The translations under genes were made by a program, and so were the position numbers. The notes under the pieces are model-generated. The model had not been told where the DNA came from. It saw only the letters and a list, made by a program, of their open reading frames with translations, and did not search any database. From Lachnospiraceae bacterium (GTDB lineage Bacteria; Bacillota; Clostridia; Lachnospirales; Lachnospiraceae), in assembly GCA_017457865.1 (NCBI GenBank), contig JAFTGN010000026.1, positions 1 to 49,020 of the forward strand: a stretch of 49,020 nucleotides of DNA. Reading direction: 5' to 3'. This document shows, piece by piece, positions 41,177 through 49,020 of the stretch. Position 1 is the first letter of the stretch; each line of letters starts with the position of its first letter.

Positions 41177-41205
41177 TTGTCATTGCCCCTAAATTGGGTT
41201 ATAAT
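41177..41205 (+). promoter_or_regulatory. SigA-type promoter for pta
   Basis: TTGTCA at 41177-41182, a 17-base spacer and a perfect TATAAT at 41200-41205; AAAGGAG precedes the ATG at 41247. Confidence 0.8.
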
Positions 41206-41246
41206 AAAATTTGATGAGTTTATCAGTCACTGAAAGGAGTTAGGAT

Positions 41247-42242
41247 ATGGCATTTATAGATACCATTAAGGCCAGAGCAAAGGCCGACAAGAAGAAGATT
41301 GTATTACCAGAGTCTATGGACAGAAGAACCTTTGAAGCAGCAGCACAGGTACTGGCAGAGGACATTGCAGATATCATCATCATCGGTACAGAGGAAGAGG
41401 TTGCCGCAAACAGTGAAGGACTGGATATTTCCAAGGCCACCATCATCAATCCATTTACCTATGAGAAGACAGAAGAGTACCTGAATCTGTTTGTAGAACT
41501 GAGAAAGAAGAAGGGACTGACCTATGAGGAAGCAAAGAAGACTGCATTGGGAGACTATATGTACTATGCGTGTCTGATGGTGAAGGCAGGAGATGCAGAC
41601 GGTGTGGTATCCGGTGCATGCCATTCTACAGCCAACACACTGAGACCTTCCTTACAGATCGTAAAGACCAAGCCGGGATGCAAGCTGGTTTCCGCATTTT
41701 TCCTGATGGTGGTACCGGATTGCGAATATGGCTCTAATGGTACCTTTGTATTTGCAGACAGCGGCTTAGAGCAGAATCCAGATCCAGGGAAGTTAGCTGC
41801 CATTGCGGCTTCCTCCGCAGAGTCCTTCGAACTGCTGACAGGAGAGAAGGCACTGGTTGCCATGCTGTCTCATTCTACCAAGGGCAGTGCAAAGCATGCA
41901 GATGTAGATAAAGTAGTAGAAGCTACCCGTATCTGCAAGGAACAGTATCCGGATGTGACAGTAGATGGAGAATTACAGTTAGATGCTGCCATCGTGCCAA
42001 GTGTAGCTGCTTCTAAGGCACCAGACAGTCCGGTTGCAGGTAAGGCAAACGTACTGTGCTTCCCAGACTTGGATGCAGGTAATATCGGTTACAAGCTGGT
42101 ACAAAGATTGGCAAAGGCAGAAGCATATGGTCCTGTCACACAGGGCATTGCAAAGCCGATCAACGACCTGTCCAGAGGATGCTCAGCAGAGGATATCGTA
42201 GGTGTAGTTGCCATTACAGCAGTACAGGCCCAGGCCCAGTAA
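41247..42242 (+). CDS. pta: Phosphate acetyltransferase
   Basis: Converts acetyl-CoA and phosphate to acetyl phosphate, the first step of acetate and ATP formation in fermentation. The 331-residue single-domain product has KIVLPESMDRRTFEAAAQVL at the N-terminus, ADGVVSGACHSTANTLRPSLQIVKTKPG, DSGLEQNPDPGKLAAIAASSAES, MLSHSTKGSAKHADVDKVVEAT, DGELQLDAAIVPSVAASKAPDSPVAGKANVLCFPDLDAGNIGYKLVQRLAKAEAYGPVTQGIAKPINDLSRGC near the end, all typical of Pta. Acetate kinase, often directly downstream in Clostridia, is absent here; the next gene is yceD under its own promoter. Confidence 0.96.
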   Translation: MAFIDTIKARAKADKKKIVLPESMDRRTFEAAAQVLAEDIADIIIIGTEEEVAANSEGLDISKATIINPFTYEKTEEYLNLFVELRKKKGLTYEEAKKTALGDYMYYACLMVKAGDADGVVSGACHSTANTLRPSLQIVKTKPGCKLVSAFFLMVVPDCEYGSNGTFVFADSGLEQNPDPGKLAAIAASSAESFELLTGEKALVAMLSHSTKGSAKHADVDKVVEATRICKEQYPDVTVDGELQLDAAIVPSVAASKAPDSPVAGKANVLCFPDLDAGNIGYKLVQRLAKAEAYGPVTQGIAKPINDLSRGCSAEDIVGVVAITAVQAQAQ

Positions 42243-42283
42243 GAGTGTGCATTTTGTCTGACATAAAAAAATTCAGAAAACAG

Positions 42284-42312
42284 TTGACAAGCCTTTGGCT
42301 TTCGGCTATACT
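42284..42312 (+). promoter_or_regulatory. SigA-type promoter for yceD-rpmF
   Basis: A consensus TTGACA at 42284-42289, a 17-base spacer and TATACT at 42307-42312. The leader to the start at 42407 is about 88 bases. Confidence 0.8.
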
Positions 42313-42406
42313 ATTTTAGTGCGTATTGAGATGACTATCCGATGGGATGCTATGTTGTTAATAGATTATCATAACGGATATGGTTGACGCAGATAGGAGT
42401 GCAAAT

Positions 42407-42934
42407 ATGCAGATCAATTTGTCAGAGCTATTTATCAGTGATGGCAAGGAAAAGACCTATGAAGTTCCGTTGGAGATGGAGACATTTACTTGTGGAACAG
42501 AGGTATATCCGGTGAGGGAGAAGGCTCCTGTGGTATTGCATGTTCGACATGAGAAGGACAGGCAGATGACTATCACTGGACACGCAGCTTTGCAGCTGGA
42601 AATTCCTTGCGATCGTTGTCTTAGCCCAGTTTTATATCCTTTTGAGATAGAGATTGAGAAGCAGATCGATATGAATGCTTCTGATCAGGACAGGGTGGAT
42701 GCTCTTGACGAACAGCCATTCATCAATGGTTACAGCATTGATGTGGATTTGTTGGTGTATGGCGAGCTTCTGGTGAACTTACCTATGAAGGTTCTGTGCA
42801 GTGAAGACTGTAAGGGAATTTGTAATAGATGTGGTGCCAATCTGAACATAGAGCAGTGCCAGTGTGAAGACTCAGAGCTTGACCCACGAATGGCATCCAT
42901 TCGTGATATCTTTAATAAGTTTAAGGAGGTGTAA
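42407..42934 (+). CDS. yceD: YceD family protein (DUF177), linked to rRNA/ribosome metabolism
   Basis: A conserved protein almost always encoded before rpmF; in E. coli and plants it is tied to 23S rRNA processing, though the mechanism is unknown. The start at 42407 (MQINLSELF) follows TAGGAG; the frame from 42380 has no site. The 175-residue product has IPCDRCLSPV (first Cys pair) and a Cys cluster LCSEDCKGICNRCGANLNIEQCQCEDSELDPRMASI, which suggests zinc binding and is typical of the family in Firmicutes. rpmF starts three bases after the stop. Confidence 0.92.
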   Translation: MQINLSELFISDGKEKTYEVPLEMETFTCGTEVYPVREKAPVVLHVRHEKDRQMTITGHAALQLEIPCDRCLSPVLYPFEIEIEKQIDMNASDQDRVDALDEQPFINGYSIDVDLLVYGELLVNLPMKVLCSEDCKGICNRCGANLNIEQCQCEDSELDPRMASIRDIFNKFKEV

Positions 42935-42937
42935 ACC

Positions 42938-43117
42938 ATGTCTATCTGTCCTAAGAATAGAAGTTCTAGAGCTAGAAGAGATAAGAGAAGAGCAAACTGG
43001 AAGATGAGTGCTCCGACCTTAGTAAAGTGCAGCAAGTGTGGCGCATTGATGATGCCTCATAGAGTTTGCAAGGCTTGTGGTTCTTACAACAAGAAAGAAA
43101 TCATTGCTGCTGAATAA
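42938..43117 (+). CDS. rpmF: 50S ribosomal protein L32
   Basis: A 59-residue structural protein of the large ribosomal subunit. The sequence opens MSICPKNRSSRARRDKRRANWKM, where most bacteria have MAVPKRKTSKSRRDKRRA; the Ala-Val-Pro opening is replaced here by Ser-Ile-Cys-Pro. It carries the zinc ribbon CSKCG (31-35) and CKACG (44-48), so it is the C+ (zinc-binding) paralogue. The ribosome site AAGGAGGTG is at 42923-42931. It is followed by a terminator and then plsX, the classic yceD-rpmF-plsX order. Confidence 0.95.
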   Translation: MSICPKNRSSRARRDKRRANWKMSAPTLVKCSKCGALMMPHRVCKACGSYNKKEIIAAE

Positions 43118-43132
43118 TGCAGACAATCACAG

Positions 43133-43171
43133 AGGTGCCGTAGACGAGCAATTGTCATGGCACCTTTTTTT
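43133..43171 (+). terminator. Rho-independent terminator of yceD-rpmF
   Basis: AGGTGCC (43133-43139) pairs with GGCACCT (43159-43165); seven Ts at 43165-43171. Confidence 0.85.
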
Positions 43172-43236
43172 GTGCGAAGATTTCCGCAGACCAGTTTGTC
43201 TTTGTGAGAAATGCACCGGAATTGGGGATAAAATGA

Positions 43237-43265
43237 TTGATTTCTCCAGTCACATTTAGTATAGT
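43237..43265 (+). promoter_or_regulatory. SigA-type promoter for plsX-acpP
   Basis: TTGATT at 43237-43242, a 17-base spacer and TATAGT at 43260-43265. An AGAATC/GATTCT hairpin (43276-43296) follows, directly before the AAAGGAG ribosome site. Confidence 0.55.
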
Positions 43266-43317
43266 ATATCTAAACAGAATCGGGTCATCTGATTCTGGAA
43301 AGGAGCATGTAGCGACA

Positions 43318-44325
43318 ATGATAAGAGTTGCAGTAGATGCAATGGGCGGCGACTATGCACCGGATGAGATGATTCGGGGAGCAGTGGAAGCAGTCAATCA
43401 AAATGAAAATATCGCAGTTTTGCTGGTGGGTCAGGAACAGATCATCCGGCAGAAGCTGACAGAGTATACCTACCCGGAAGATCGCATGCAGATCGTCAAT
43501 GCCACAGAGGTAATCGACAATGATGAAATGCCTACTTTGGCGATCCGCCGGAAGAAAGATTCCTCGATTGTGGTGGGGATGAATCTGGTGAAAAGCGGAG
43601 AGGCAGATGCCATCGTATCTTGTGGCAGTACCGGTGCGGTTTTAGTAGGTGGTCAGGCGATCGTAGGACGACTGCCAAGTGTGAAACGTCCACCTTTGGC
43701 ACCATTGGTACCTACAGTAGAGGGCGTGTCTCTGTTGATCGACTGCGGTGCCAATGTAGATGCAAGAGCAGAACATCTGGTACAGTTTGCCAGGATGGGT
43801 TCTATCTATATGCGGGATGTCATGGGCATTCAGCAGCCTCGTGTGGCACTGGTAAACATTGGGGCCGAGGAAGAGAAGGGCAATGCACTGGTAAAAGAGA
43901 CCATGCCATTGTTAAAGGAATGTACAGACATTCATTTTATCGGCAGCATTGAGGCCCGTGATATTCCTTATGGCAAGGCAGATGTCATCGTCTGTGAGGC
44001 ATTTGTGGGAAATGTCATATTGAAGCTGTATGAGGGCGTAGGTGGTGCTTTGATTCAGGAGATCAAGCAGGCAATGCTTGGCAGTACCCGTGGTAAAATA
44101 GGTGCACTGCTTGCAAAACCATCACTGAAAAATGTGGTCAAGAAATTTGACAGCAGTGAATATGGCGGCGCACCCCTTTTGGGTCTGAATCGTCTGGTGG
44201 TAAAGGCACACGGCAGTTCCAATCACAAGGAAGTATGCAATGCAGTTTTACAGTGTGAGACATTTGCCAGACAGCAGATCAGCGATAAAATCAAAACCTG
44301 CATCCAGACGGATGGGAAAGAATAA
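43318..44325 (+). CDS. plsX: Phosphate acyltransferase PlsX
   Basis: A peripheral membrane enzyme that converts acyl-ACP to acyl-phosphate for PlsY in phospholipid synthesis. The start MIRVAVDAMGGDYAP at 43318 is the family N-terminus; the longer frame from 43237 runs through the promoter. The 335-residue product shows IVSCGSTGAVLVGG, LGRLP-like VGRLPSVKRPPLAPLVPT, LLIDCGANVDARAEHLVQFARMGSIYM, LVNIGAEEEKGN, FIGSIEARDIPYGKADVIVCEAFVGNVILK and EYGGAPLLGLN. acpP follows after 13 bases, matching substrate and enzyme. Confidence 0.96.
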   Translation: MIRVAVDAMGGDYAPDEMIRGAVEAVNQNENIAVLLVGQEQIIRQKLTEYTYPEDRMQIVNATEVIDNDEMPTLAIRRKKDSSIVVGMNLVKSGEADAIVSCGSTGAVLVGGQAIVGRLPSVKRPPLAPLVPTVEGVSLLIDCGANVDARAEHLVQFARMGSIYMRDVMGIQQPRVALVNIGAEEEKGNALVKETMPLLKECTDIHFIGSIEARDIPYGKADVIVCEAFVGNVILKLYEGVGGALIQEIKQAMLGSTRGKIGALLAKPSLKNVVKKFDSSEYGGAPLLGLNRLVVKAHGSSNHKEVCNAVLQCETFARQQISDKIKTCIQTDGKE

Positions 44326-44338
44326 GGAGGCTATTAAA

Positions 44339-44563
44339 ATGGAATTTGAAAAACTGAAAAGCATCATTGCAGAAGTGTTAAATGTGAATGCAGACGAGAT
44401 CACACCGGATACCACATTTGTGGATGATCTGGGAGCAGATTCTCTGGATGTGTTCCAGATCATCATGGGCATCGAGGAAGAATTTGATATTGAGATCAAG
44501 GACGTAGAGCAGATTGCAACAGTGGGAGAAGCAGTAGAGCTGATTAAGAATGCAATTGCATAA
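44339..44563 (+). CDS. acpP: Acyl carrier protein
   Basis: Carries fatty-acyl intermediates on 4'-phosphopantetheine. The 74-residue product starts at 44339, eight bases after AAGGAGG; the frame from 44240 is spurious. The attachment serine is Ser35 in LGADSLDVFQIIMGIEEEF; most ACPs have DSLDTVEL, so VFQ is a mild variation. The acidic helical form is typical. It ends at a terminator before rnc. Confidence 0.96.
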   Translation: MEFEKLKSIIAEVLNVNADEITPDTTFVDDLGADSLDVFQIIMGIEEEFDIEIKDVEQIATVGEAVELIKNAIA

Positions 44564-44573
44564 ATAACGGGCG

Positions 44574-44608
44574 GAATAGCCGTTTGCTATGCAGGCGGCT
44601 ATTCTTTT
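44574..44608 (+). terminator. Rho-independent terminator of plsX-acpP
   Basis: GAATAGCCG (44574-44582) pairs with CGGCTATTC (44596-44604), followed by four Ts. The short T-tract may allow read-through to rnc-smc, for which no clear promoter is seen. Confidence 0.75.
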
Positions 44609-44644
44609 ATGTTTCAGCCCAATATAGAATGGAGTGTGTGCACA

Positions 44645-45349
44645 TTGAGAAAAGAGCATATGTTTGCAAAATTAGAAACGGTCATTGGATATACGTTTCA
44701 GAATAAACAGCTGTTGAAGCAGGCAATGACCCACAGTTCCTATTCCAATGAACAGCGGCTCAGCAAAGTCAGCAACAATGAACGTCTGGAGTTTTTGGGA
44801 GATGCGGTGTTAGAACTGGTTTCCAGCGATTATCTGTATCATCAGTATCCGGATCTGCCGGAAGGAGAACTGACCAAGCTCCGTGCCAGCATGGTGTGTG
44901 AGCCTACATTGGCGTTGTGTGCCTTGGATATTCAACTGGGATCGTATCTTCTGCTTGGGAAAGGAGAAGATGCCACGGGGGGCAGAAGCAGAGATTCCAT
45001 TACATCAGATGCCATGGAAGCGTTGATTGGTGCCATTTATGAGGATGGTGGTTTTGCTAGTGCAAAAGAGTTCATTGATCGATTTGTGTTAAATGATGTA
45101 AAAAATAAAAAACTCTTTTATGATAGCAAAACTATCTTACAGGAAATCGTGCAGCGGGATTATAAAGAACCGTTGCATTATGAGCTGATGGGAGAGTCTG
45201 GTCCGGATCATGCCAAGACTTTTGAGGTGTGCGCGATGATTGGGGAAAAGGTCATCGGACAGGGAACGGGTAGAACGAAGAAATCTGCCCAGCAAAAGGC
45301 TGCTTATCAGGCGATCCTGTTGCTGCAGGCGGCCGGAGATGAGGATTAA
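44645..45349 (+). CDS. rnc: Ribonuclease III
   Basis: Cuts double-stranded RNA in rRNA precursors and regulated mRNAs. The TTG at 44645, ten bases after GGAG, is preferred; an ATG at 44609 abuts the terminator without a ribosome site. The 234-residue product has the RNase III domain with signature NNERLEFLGDAVLEL at 44-58 (metal Glu and Asp53), KLRASMVCEPTLALCA, SDAMEALIGAIYEDGG with the catalytic Glu, and a C-terminal dsRNA-binding domain (DSKTILQEIVQRD...GQGTGRTKKSAQQKAAYQAILLL). smc follows after six bases. Confidence 0.95.
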   Translation: MRKEHMFAKLETVIGYTFQNKQLLKQAMTHSSYSNEQRLSKVSNNERLEFLGDAVLELVSSDYLYHQYPDLPEGELTKLRASMVCEPTLALCALDIQLGSYLLLGKGEDATGGRSRDSITSDAMEALIGAIYEDGGFASAKEFIDRFVLNDVKNKKLFYDSKTILQEIVQRDYKEPLHYELMGESGPDHAKTFEVCAMIGEKVIGQGTGRTKKSAQQKAAYQAILLLQAAGDED

Positions 45350-45355
45350 ATTAAT

Positions 45356-48300
45356 ATGTATTTGAAATCAATAGAGGTACAGGGCTTTAAGTCTTTTGCC
45401 AACAAGATTCATTTTGAATTTCACAATGGAATTACCTGTATTGTAGGTCCGAATGGCAGTGGAAAGAGCAATGTGTCCGATGCGGTGCGCTGGGTGTTGG
45501 GAGAACAGAGTGCCAAGCAATTGCGTGGTTCCAACATGCAGGATGTGATTTTTGCAGGAACGGAGAACCGGAAACCGTTGGGCTATGCCATGGTGTCTAT
45601 CACACTGGACAATACAGACAGAAGTCTGCACATTGACTTTGATGAAGTGACGGTTACCAGACGGGTGTATCGTTCCGGGGAAAGTGAATATCTGTTAAAT
45701 GGCACGGCATGCCGTTTAAAAGACATCAACGAGTTGTTTTATGATACCGGTATCGGCAAGGAAGGCTATTCCATCATCGGACAGGGACAGATTGAACGGA
45801 TTTTGTCTACAAAGCCAGAGGACAGGAGAGAGCTGTTTGATGAAGCGGCAGGGATTGTCAAGTTCAAGCGTCGTAAGGCGGCTACCTTAAAAAAATTAGA
45901 CCACGAACAGCAAAATATGGTTCGAGTGAAAGATATTCTGACTGAACTGGAAAAGCAGGTGGGACCATTGGAACGCCAGTCTAAGGCAGCCAGAACCTAC
46001 TTGCAGTTAAAGGAAGAATTAAAAGGGTATGACCTGACCGTATTTTTGATGGAGCAGAAGACCGGAGAGGAAACGTTAAGAACAGTAGAGCAAAATATTG
46101 ACATTGCAGAACATTCTCTGGAAGAGGAAAATGTCCGTGCGGAAAAACTGCGCACAGATTATGAATCTGTACAGGAGCAGTTAGCAGGTTTACAGGAAAT
46201 CTACCAGCAGAAGCAGGAGACACTGCGCAGTAAGGCAGTGGAAAAGGGAGAAGCAGAAGGACAGGTGCGGCTATTAGAGGAACAGATTCGTTCCATCCTT
46301 ACCGAGAAAGAACGTCTGGAAACAGCGGCAAAAGAACTGGCAGAAAAGAAAGAGGCCAGAAGCAGGCAGCTGGAAGAAAACAAGGCAGCCATTGCGGAAT
46401 TACAGCAAAAGCGTGCAGAGCTGCTGACTCATCAGGCAGACATCAGCTACCAGTTAGAGCAGGCAGATGTACGAATCGGTCAGTTCAGCCAGTCAGCAGA
46501 GGAACAGAAGCAGAAGATGTTTCAGTTGATGAATGAAAAATCTGCACTGGCAGTGAAGGTACAGCGGCTGGACACTATGTTGGAGCAGAACCAGATCCGT
46601 AAGGCAGAGATTTCCAGAAAACTTCTGGGTAGTATGGGTGAGGAAGAACGGGTACAGTCCGGCATTGATTCCTGTAAGGCATCTTATGAGCAGGGACAGC
46701 AGATTTTACAGAAAGCAGTAGAGGATAATAACCGTCTGTATGAAGAACTGAACCGTCTGACCGCAGAGCAGAAGAAAAAGACACAGGAGCAGTCAGAAAG
46801 CCAGAGAGCCTATCATGTATTGCATTCCCGGTTAGAAACCCTGCAAAATCTGGCAGAGCGTTATGAGGGATACGGCAACAGCATCCGGCGCATCATGGAA
46901 GTGAAAAACCGGTATCCGGGCATTCACGGTGCGGTAGCAGATATCATCCAGACAGAGAAGAAATATGAAGTTGCCATCGAGACGGCACTGGGGGGCACCA
47001 TTCAAAATATCATTACCGATACCGAACAGACTGCCAAGGAACTGGTACAGTATCTGAAACAGAATAAATACGGGCGTGCCACATTCCTGCCTTTAGATGG
47101 GGTGTCAGGGGCTGCCGCTTTTCACCGCAGGGAAGTGTTACAGGAGAAGGGCGTCATTGGCGTGGCATCTGATCTGGTACAGGCAGATGCCTGCTATGAA
47201 GCGGTGGTGCGACAGCTTCTGGGCAGAAACATTGTGGTTGATACATTAGAGAATGCCCTTGCAGTGGCCAGAAAATACCATCACAGTCTGCGTATTGTCA
47301 CATTAGAGGGGGAACTGTTGCAGGCAGGCGGTTCCATTACCGGTGGTGCTTACAAAAACAACAGCAATCTGTTGGGCCGCAGACGTGAACTGGAGGAATT
47401 GGACCAGAAGAGCAAGGCAGAGAAAACACGGTTAGAGGAGCTGCGGAACATACTTTCCCAAATGGAACGTCAGATAGAACAGCTGCAGAAAGAGCGGAAC
47501 AGCACCCAACAGAAGATGCAGGAATATACCCTGTCTTGCAGTGAGGTGAAGCTTCGTCTGGAACAGCTGGAAAAGGAACTGACAGAAATACAGGAAGGTC
47601 GTATTGACGCTACCAGAGAAAAACGTCAGATGGAAAACCAGATGATGGAGCTGAATATGCAGAAGGAACAGCTGACAGATCAGATGGATACTTTAGAGGA
47701 TGCATCTGAAAGTTCCAGGCAGGAGATGGACACGGACAATGAAAAGATGGAATCTGAGCGTATGAGCAGACAGGAATTGTCCGGACAGTTATCTTCCATG
47801 CAGGTAGAACAGGCTTCTGTTTCCCAGCAGATTACCTTCCTTCATCAGACAGAGGAACGTCTGTTGCAGGAAGAGGAAGAAGAACAACGGCAGTTTGTAC
47901 AGATGACAGAAAATCAGTCCGGGGGAACTGCTGCCATTACGGAGAAGCAGGCCCGGATTGCGGTCTATCAGCAGACCATCCAGCAATTCAGCAGTGAAAG
48001 TACACTGTTAGAACAGCAGATTGCAGAAAATCAGGAACAACGTCAGGATCTGACCAATCAGCAGAACCGGTTCTTTCAGGAAAGAGAGGCGGCAGCAGAA
48101 CAGATTGCCTTGTTAGACAGAGAATTGCTTCGTCTGAACAATCAAAAGGAAAAGACAGAACTTAAGCTGGCAGAGCAGGTAGAGTATATCTGGAATGAAT
48201 ACGAGCTGCGTCCCAGTGAAGCAGAAAAATATCGTCGTGAAGGGGATATACAGGATGTGAGCGGTGTGAAAAAGGCTGCCAATGCATTAAAGAGTCAGAT

Positions 48301-48919
48301 TCGTGCATTAGGTTCTGTCAATGTCAATGCCATCGAGCAATATAAAGAAGTATCCGAGCGGTATCAGTTTATGAAACAGCAGTATGATGATCTGGTATCC
48401 GCAGAAGAATCTTTGAAGAATATCATCACTCAGTTGGATGAGGGCATGCGCAAACAGTTTGCAGAAAAATTTGTAGAGATTCAGAAGGAATTTAACAAAG
48501 TATTCCGGGAATTGTTTGGCGGTGGAAACGGTACACTGGAACTGATGGAAGGAGAAGATATCATCGAAGCCGGTATCCGCATCAATTCCCAGCCTCCGGG
48601 CAAGAAACTGCAAAATATGATGCAGCTGTCCGGTGGGGAGAAGTCCCTGACTGCCATTGCACTGTTGTTTGCCATCCAGAACTTAAAACCGTCTCCTTTC
48701 TGTCTGTTAGACGAGATTGAGGCGGCATTGGATGATGCCAATGTGGTTCGTTTTGCCGGTTATCTCCACAAACTGATCAAGAATACCCAGTTTATCGTCA
48801 TTTCCCATCGTCGTGGTACCATGACAGCCGCAGACCGTCTGTATGGAATTACCATGCAGGAAAAGGGCGTTTCCACACTGGTCAGTGTCAATCTGATCGA
48901 AGACAAGCTGGATGGATAA
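45356..48919 (+). CDS. smc: Chromosome segregation protein SMC
   Basis: An ATPase of the Smc-ScpAB condensin, which loads at ParB sites and aligns chromosome arms. The 1187-residue product has the N-terminal head with Walker [10 protein letters not shown] at 31-39 and QGQIERIL, a coiled-coil arm (about 170-500, Glu/Gln-rich), the hinge (about 505-660, including [12 protein letters not shown] and [22 protein letters not shown]), the second arm, and a C-terminal head with the signature LSGGEKSL at 1091-1098 and Walker [16 protein letters not shown] (Asp1119, Glu1120). Length is standard. ftsY usually follows; here a MITE-like element begins 28 bases after the stop and the window ends. Confidence 0.97.
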   Translation: MYLKSIEVQGFKSFANKIHFEFHNGITCIVGPNGSGKSNVSDAVRWVLGEQSAKQLRGSNMQDVIFAGTENRKPLGYAMVSITLDNTDRSLHIDFDEVTVTRRVYRSGESEYLLNGTACRLKDINELFYDTGIGKEGYSIIGQGQIERILSTKPEDRRELFDEAAGIVKFKRRKAATLKKLDHEQQNMVRVKDILTELEKQVGPLERQSKAARTYLQLKEELKGYDLTVFLMEQKTGEETLRTVEQNIDIAEHSLEEENVRAEKLRTDYESVQEQLAGLQEIYQQKQETLRSKAVEKGEAEGQVRLLEEQIRSILTEKERLETAAKELAEKKEARSRQLEENKAAIAELQQKRAELLTHQADISYQLEQADVRIGQFSQSAEEQKQKMFQLMNEKSALAVKVQRLDTMLEQNQIRKAEISRKLLGSMGEEERVQSGIDSCKASYEQGQQILQKAVEDNNRLYEELNRLTAEQKKKTQEQSESQRAYHVLHSRLETLQNLAERYEGYGNSIRRIMEVKNRYPGIHGAVADIIQTEKKYEVAIETALGGTIQNIITDTEQTAKELVQYLKQNKYGRATFLPLDGVSGAAAFHRREVLQEKGVIGVASDLVQADACYEAVVRQLLGRNIVVDTLENALAVARKYHHSLRIVTLEGELLQAGGSITGGAYKNNSNLLGRRRELEELDQKSKAEKTRLEELRNILSQMERQIEQLQKERNSTQQKMQEYTLSCSEVKLRLEQLEKELTEIQEGRIDATREKRQMENQMMELNMQKEQLTDQMDTLEDASESSRQEMDTDNEKMESERMSRQELSGQLSSMQVEQASVSQQITFLHQTEERLLQEEEEEQRQFVQMTENQSGGTAAITEKQARIAVYQQTIQQFSSESTLLEQQIAENQEQRQDLTNQQNRFFQEREAAAEQIALLDRELLRLNNQKEKTELKLAEQVEYIWNEYELRPSEAEKYRREGDIQDVSGVKKAANALKSQIRALGSVNVNAIEQYKEVSERYQFMKQQYDDLVSAEESLKNIITQLDEGMRKQFAEKFVEIQKEFNKVFRELFGGGNGTLELMEGEDIIEAGIRINSQPPGKKLQNMMQLSGGEKSLTAIALLFAIQNLKPSPFCLLDEIEAALDDANVVRFAGYLHKLIKNTQFIVISHRRGTMTAADRLYGITMQEKGVSTLVSVNLIEDKLDG

Positions 48920-48946
48920 TACCGTCTTAATGTTTTTGACATAGAA

Positions 48947-49020
48947 TAAGCAATTGCGAAACTATGATACCGGACGCCTTTCAGCAAAATTTTTCAAATG
49001 AAAAAATTTCTGATGTGCAG
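48947..49020 (+). mobile_element. MITE-like element, copy C (cut by the window end)
   Basis: The left end TAAGCAATTGCGAAACTATGATACCGG and the following AAAATTTTTCAAATGAAAAAATTTCTGATGTGCAG match copy A with few changes and in the same orientation. It lies directly after smc. The right end is beyond the window. Confidence 0.7.

Noticed and set aside
43256-43276. TTTAG...CTAAA repeat before plsX as a FapR-type lipid operator
   Set aside because: Only the outer five bases match and the centre is not symmetric. No fapR gene is seen and most Clostridia lack it.
1-49020. Search for an unknown defence, toxin-antitoxin or secondary-metabolite system
   Set aside because: Apart from the truncated Rpn-type gene at the left edge, all sizeable frames fit core metabolism, sporulation, wall or chromosome functions. 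The novelty lies in subfamilies, repeats and regulatory layout, not in a new gene cassette.

Overview
The window looks like a chromosome segment from a spore-forming, Gram-positive Clostridia member, most likely a gut Lachnospiraceae (Blautia/Ruminococcus/Dorea-like). This rests on the complete spoIIIAA-AH operon, spoIVB, spore-type deacetylases and a SpoIID-type protein, strong AGGAGG ribosome sites, TTGaca-N17-TATAAT promoters, and the core order nusB-xseA-xseB-ispA-dxs-tlyA-nadK-argR-recN-spoIVB and plsX-acpP-rnc-smc. Genus assignment is inference. No plasmid, prophage, CRISPR or defence system is visible.

Layout. 1-5.4 kb: the tail of an Rpn-type nuclease, a sortase with a small upstream ORF, a stand-alone eukaryotic-type HisA, a PdaB-like deacetylase, and the biotin pair bioY/birA facing each other, with a candidate BirA operator on the bioY promoter. 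5.4-14.9 kb: a D,D-carboxypeptidase, a 6S RNA, a large SpoIID-domain protein, an IDH1-like isocitrate dehydrogenase, a secreted five-repeat Fn3 protein ending in a degenerate PdaA-like domain, and a membrane acyltransferase. 14.9-19.3 kb: two small coat-like genes on the minus strand, then a eukaryotic-type glycogen branching enzyme with a basic repetitive tail, followed by coaX. 19.3-24.8 kb: the spoIIIA operon, encoding the mother-cell side of the feeding-tube/channel complex. 24.9-35.7 kb: Asp23-nusB-xseA-xseB-ispA-dxs-tlyA-nadK-argR-recN-spoIVB. 35.8-41.2 kb: a GyrB/ParE plus GyrA/ParC pair and a NlpC/P60 lipoprotein. 41.2-49 kb: pta, yceD, rpmF, plsX, acpP, rnc, smc.

Three themes stand out. 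(1) Three metabolic enzymes (HisA, isocitrate dehydrogenase, glycogen branching enzyme) belong to the subfamilies usually called eukaryotic, and the branching enzyme carries a histone-H1/AT-hook-like tail that is not part of the family. (2) Two families of short dispersed palindromic elements occupy the intergenic spaces. One is MITE-like, with terminal repeats starting TAGACAATTGC; one copy sits between dxs and tlyA flanked by an 11-bp direct repeat that includes the dxs stop codon. The other recurs in the leaders of glgB, spoIIIAC, argR and the gyrB-like gene. (3) At spoIIIAA and at spoIVB the terminator hairpin of the upstream operon overlaps the ribosome site or start codon of the sporulation gene, and a plausible sporulation-sigma promoter lies inside the hairpin. 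Read-through mRNA would be terminated or masked, while the sporulation transcript would start past the left arm. Two neighbours often expected here are absent: spo0A after spoIVB, and ackA after pta.

All calls come from reading the sequence and remembered family features. No search, fold or alignment program was run. Start codons were chosen by ribosome site and by family N-termini and sometimes differ from the longest ORF.
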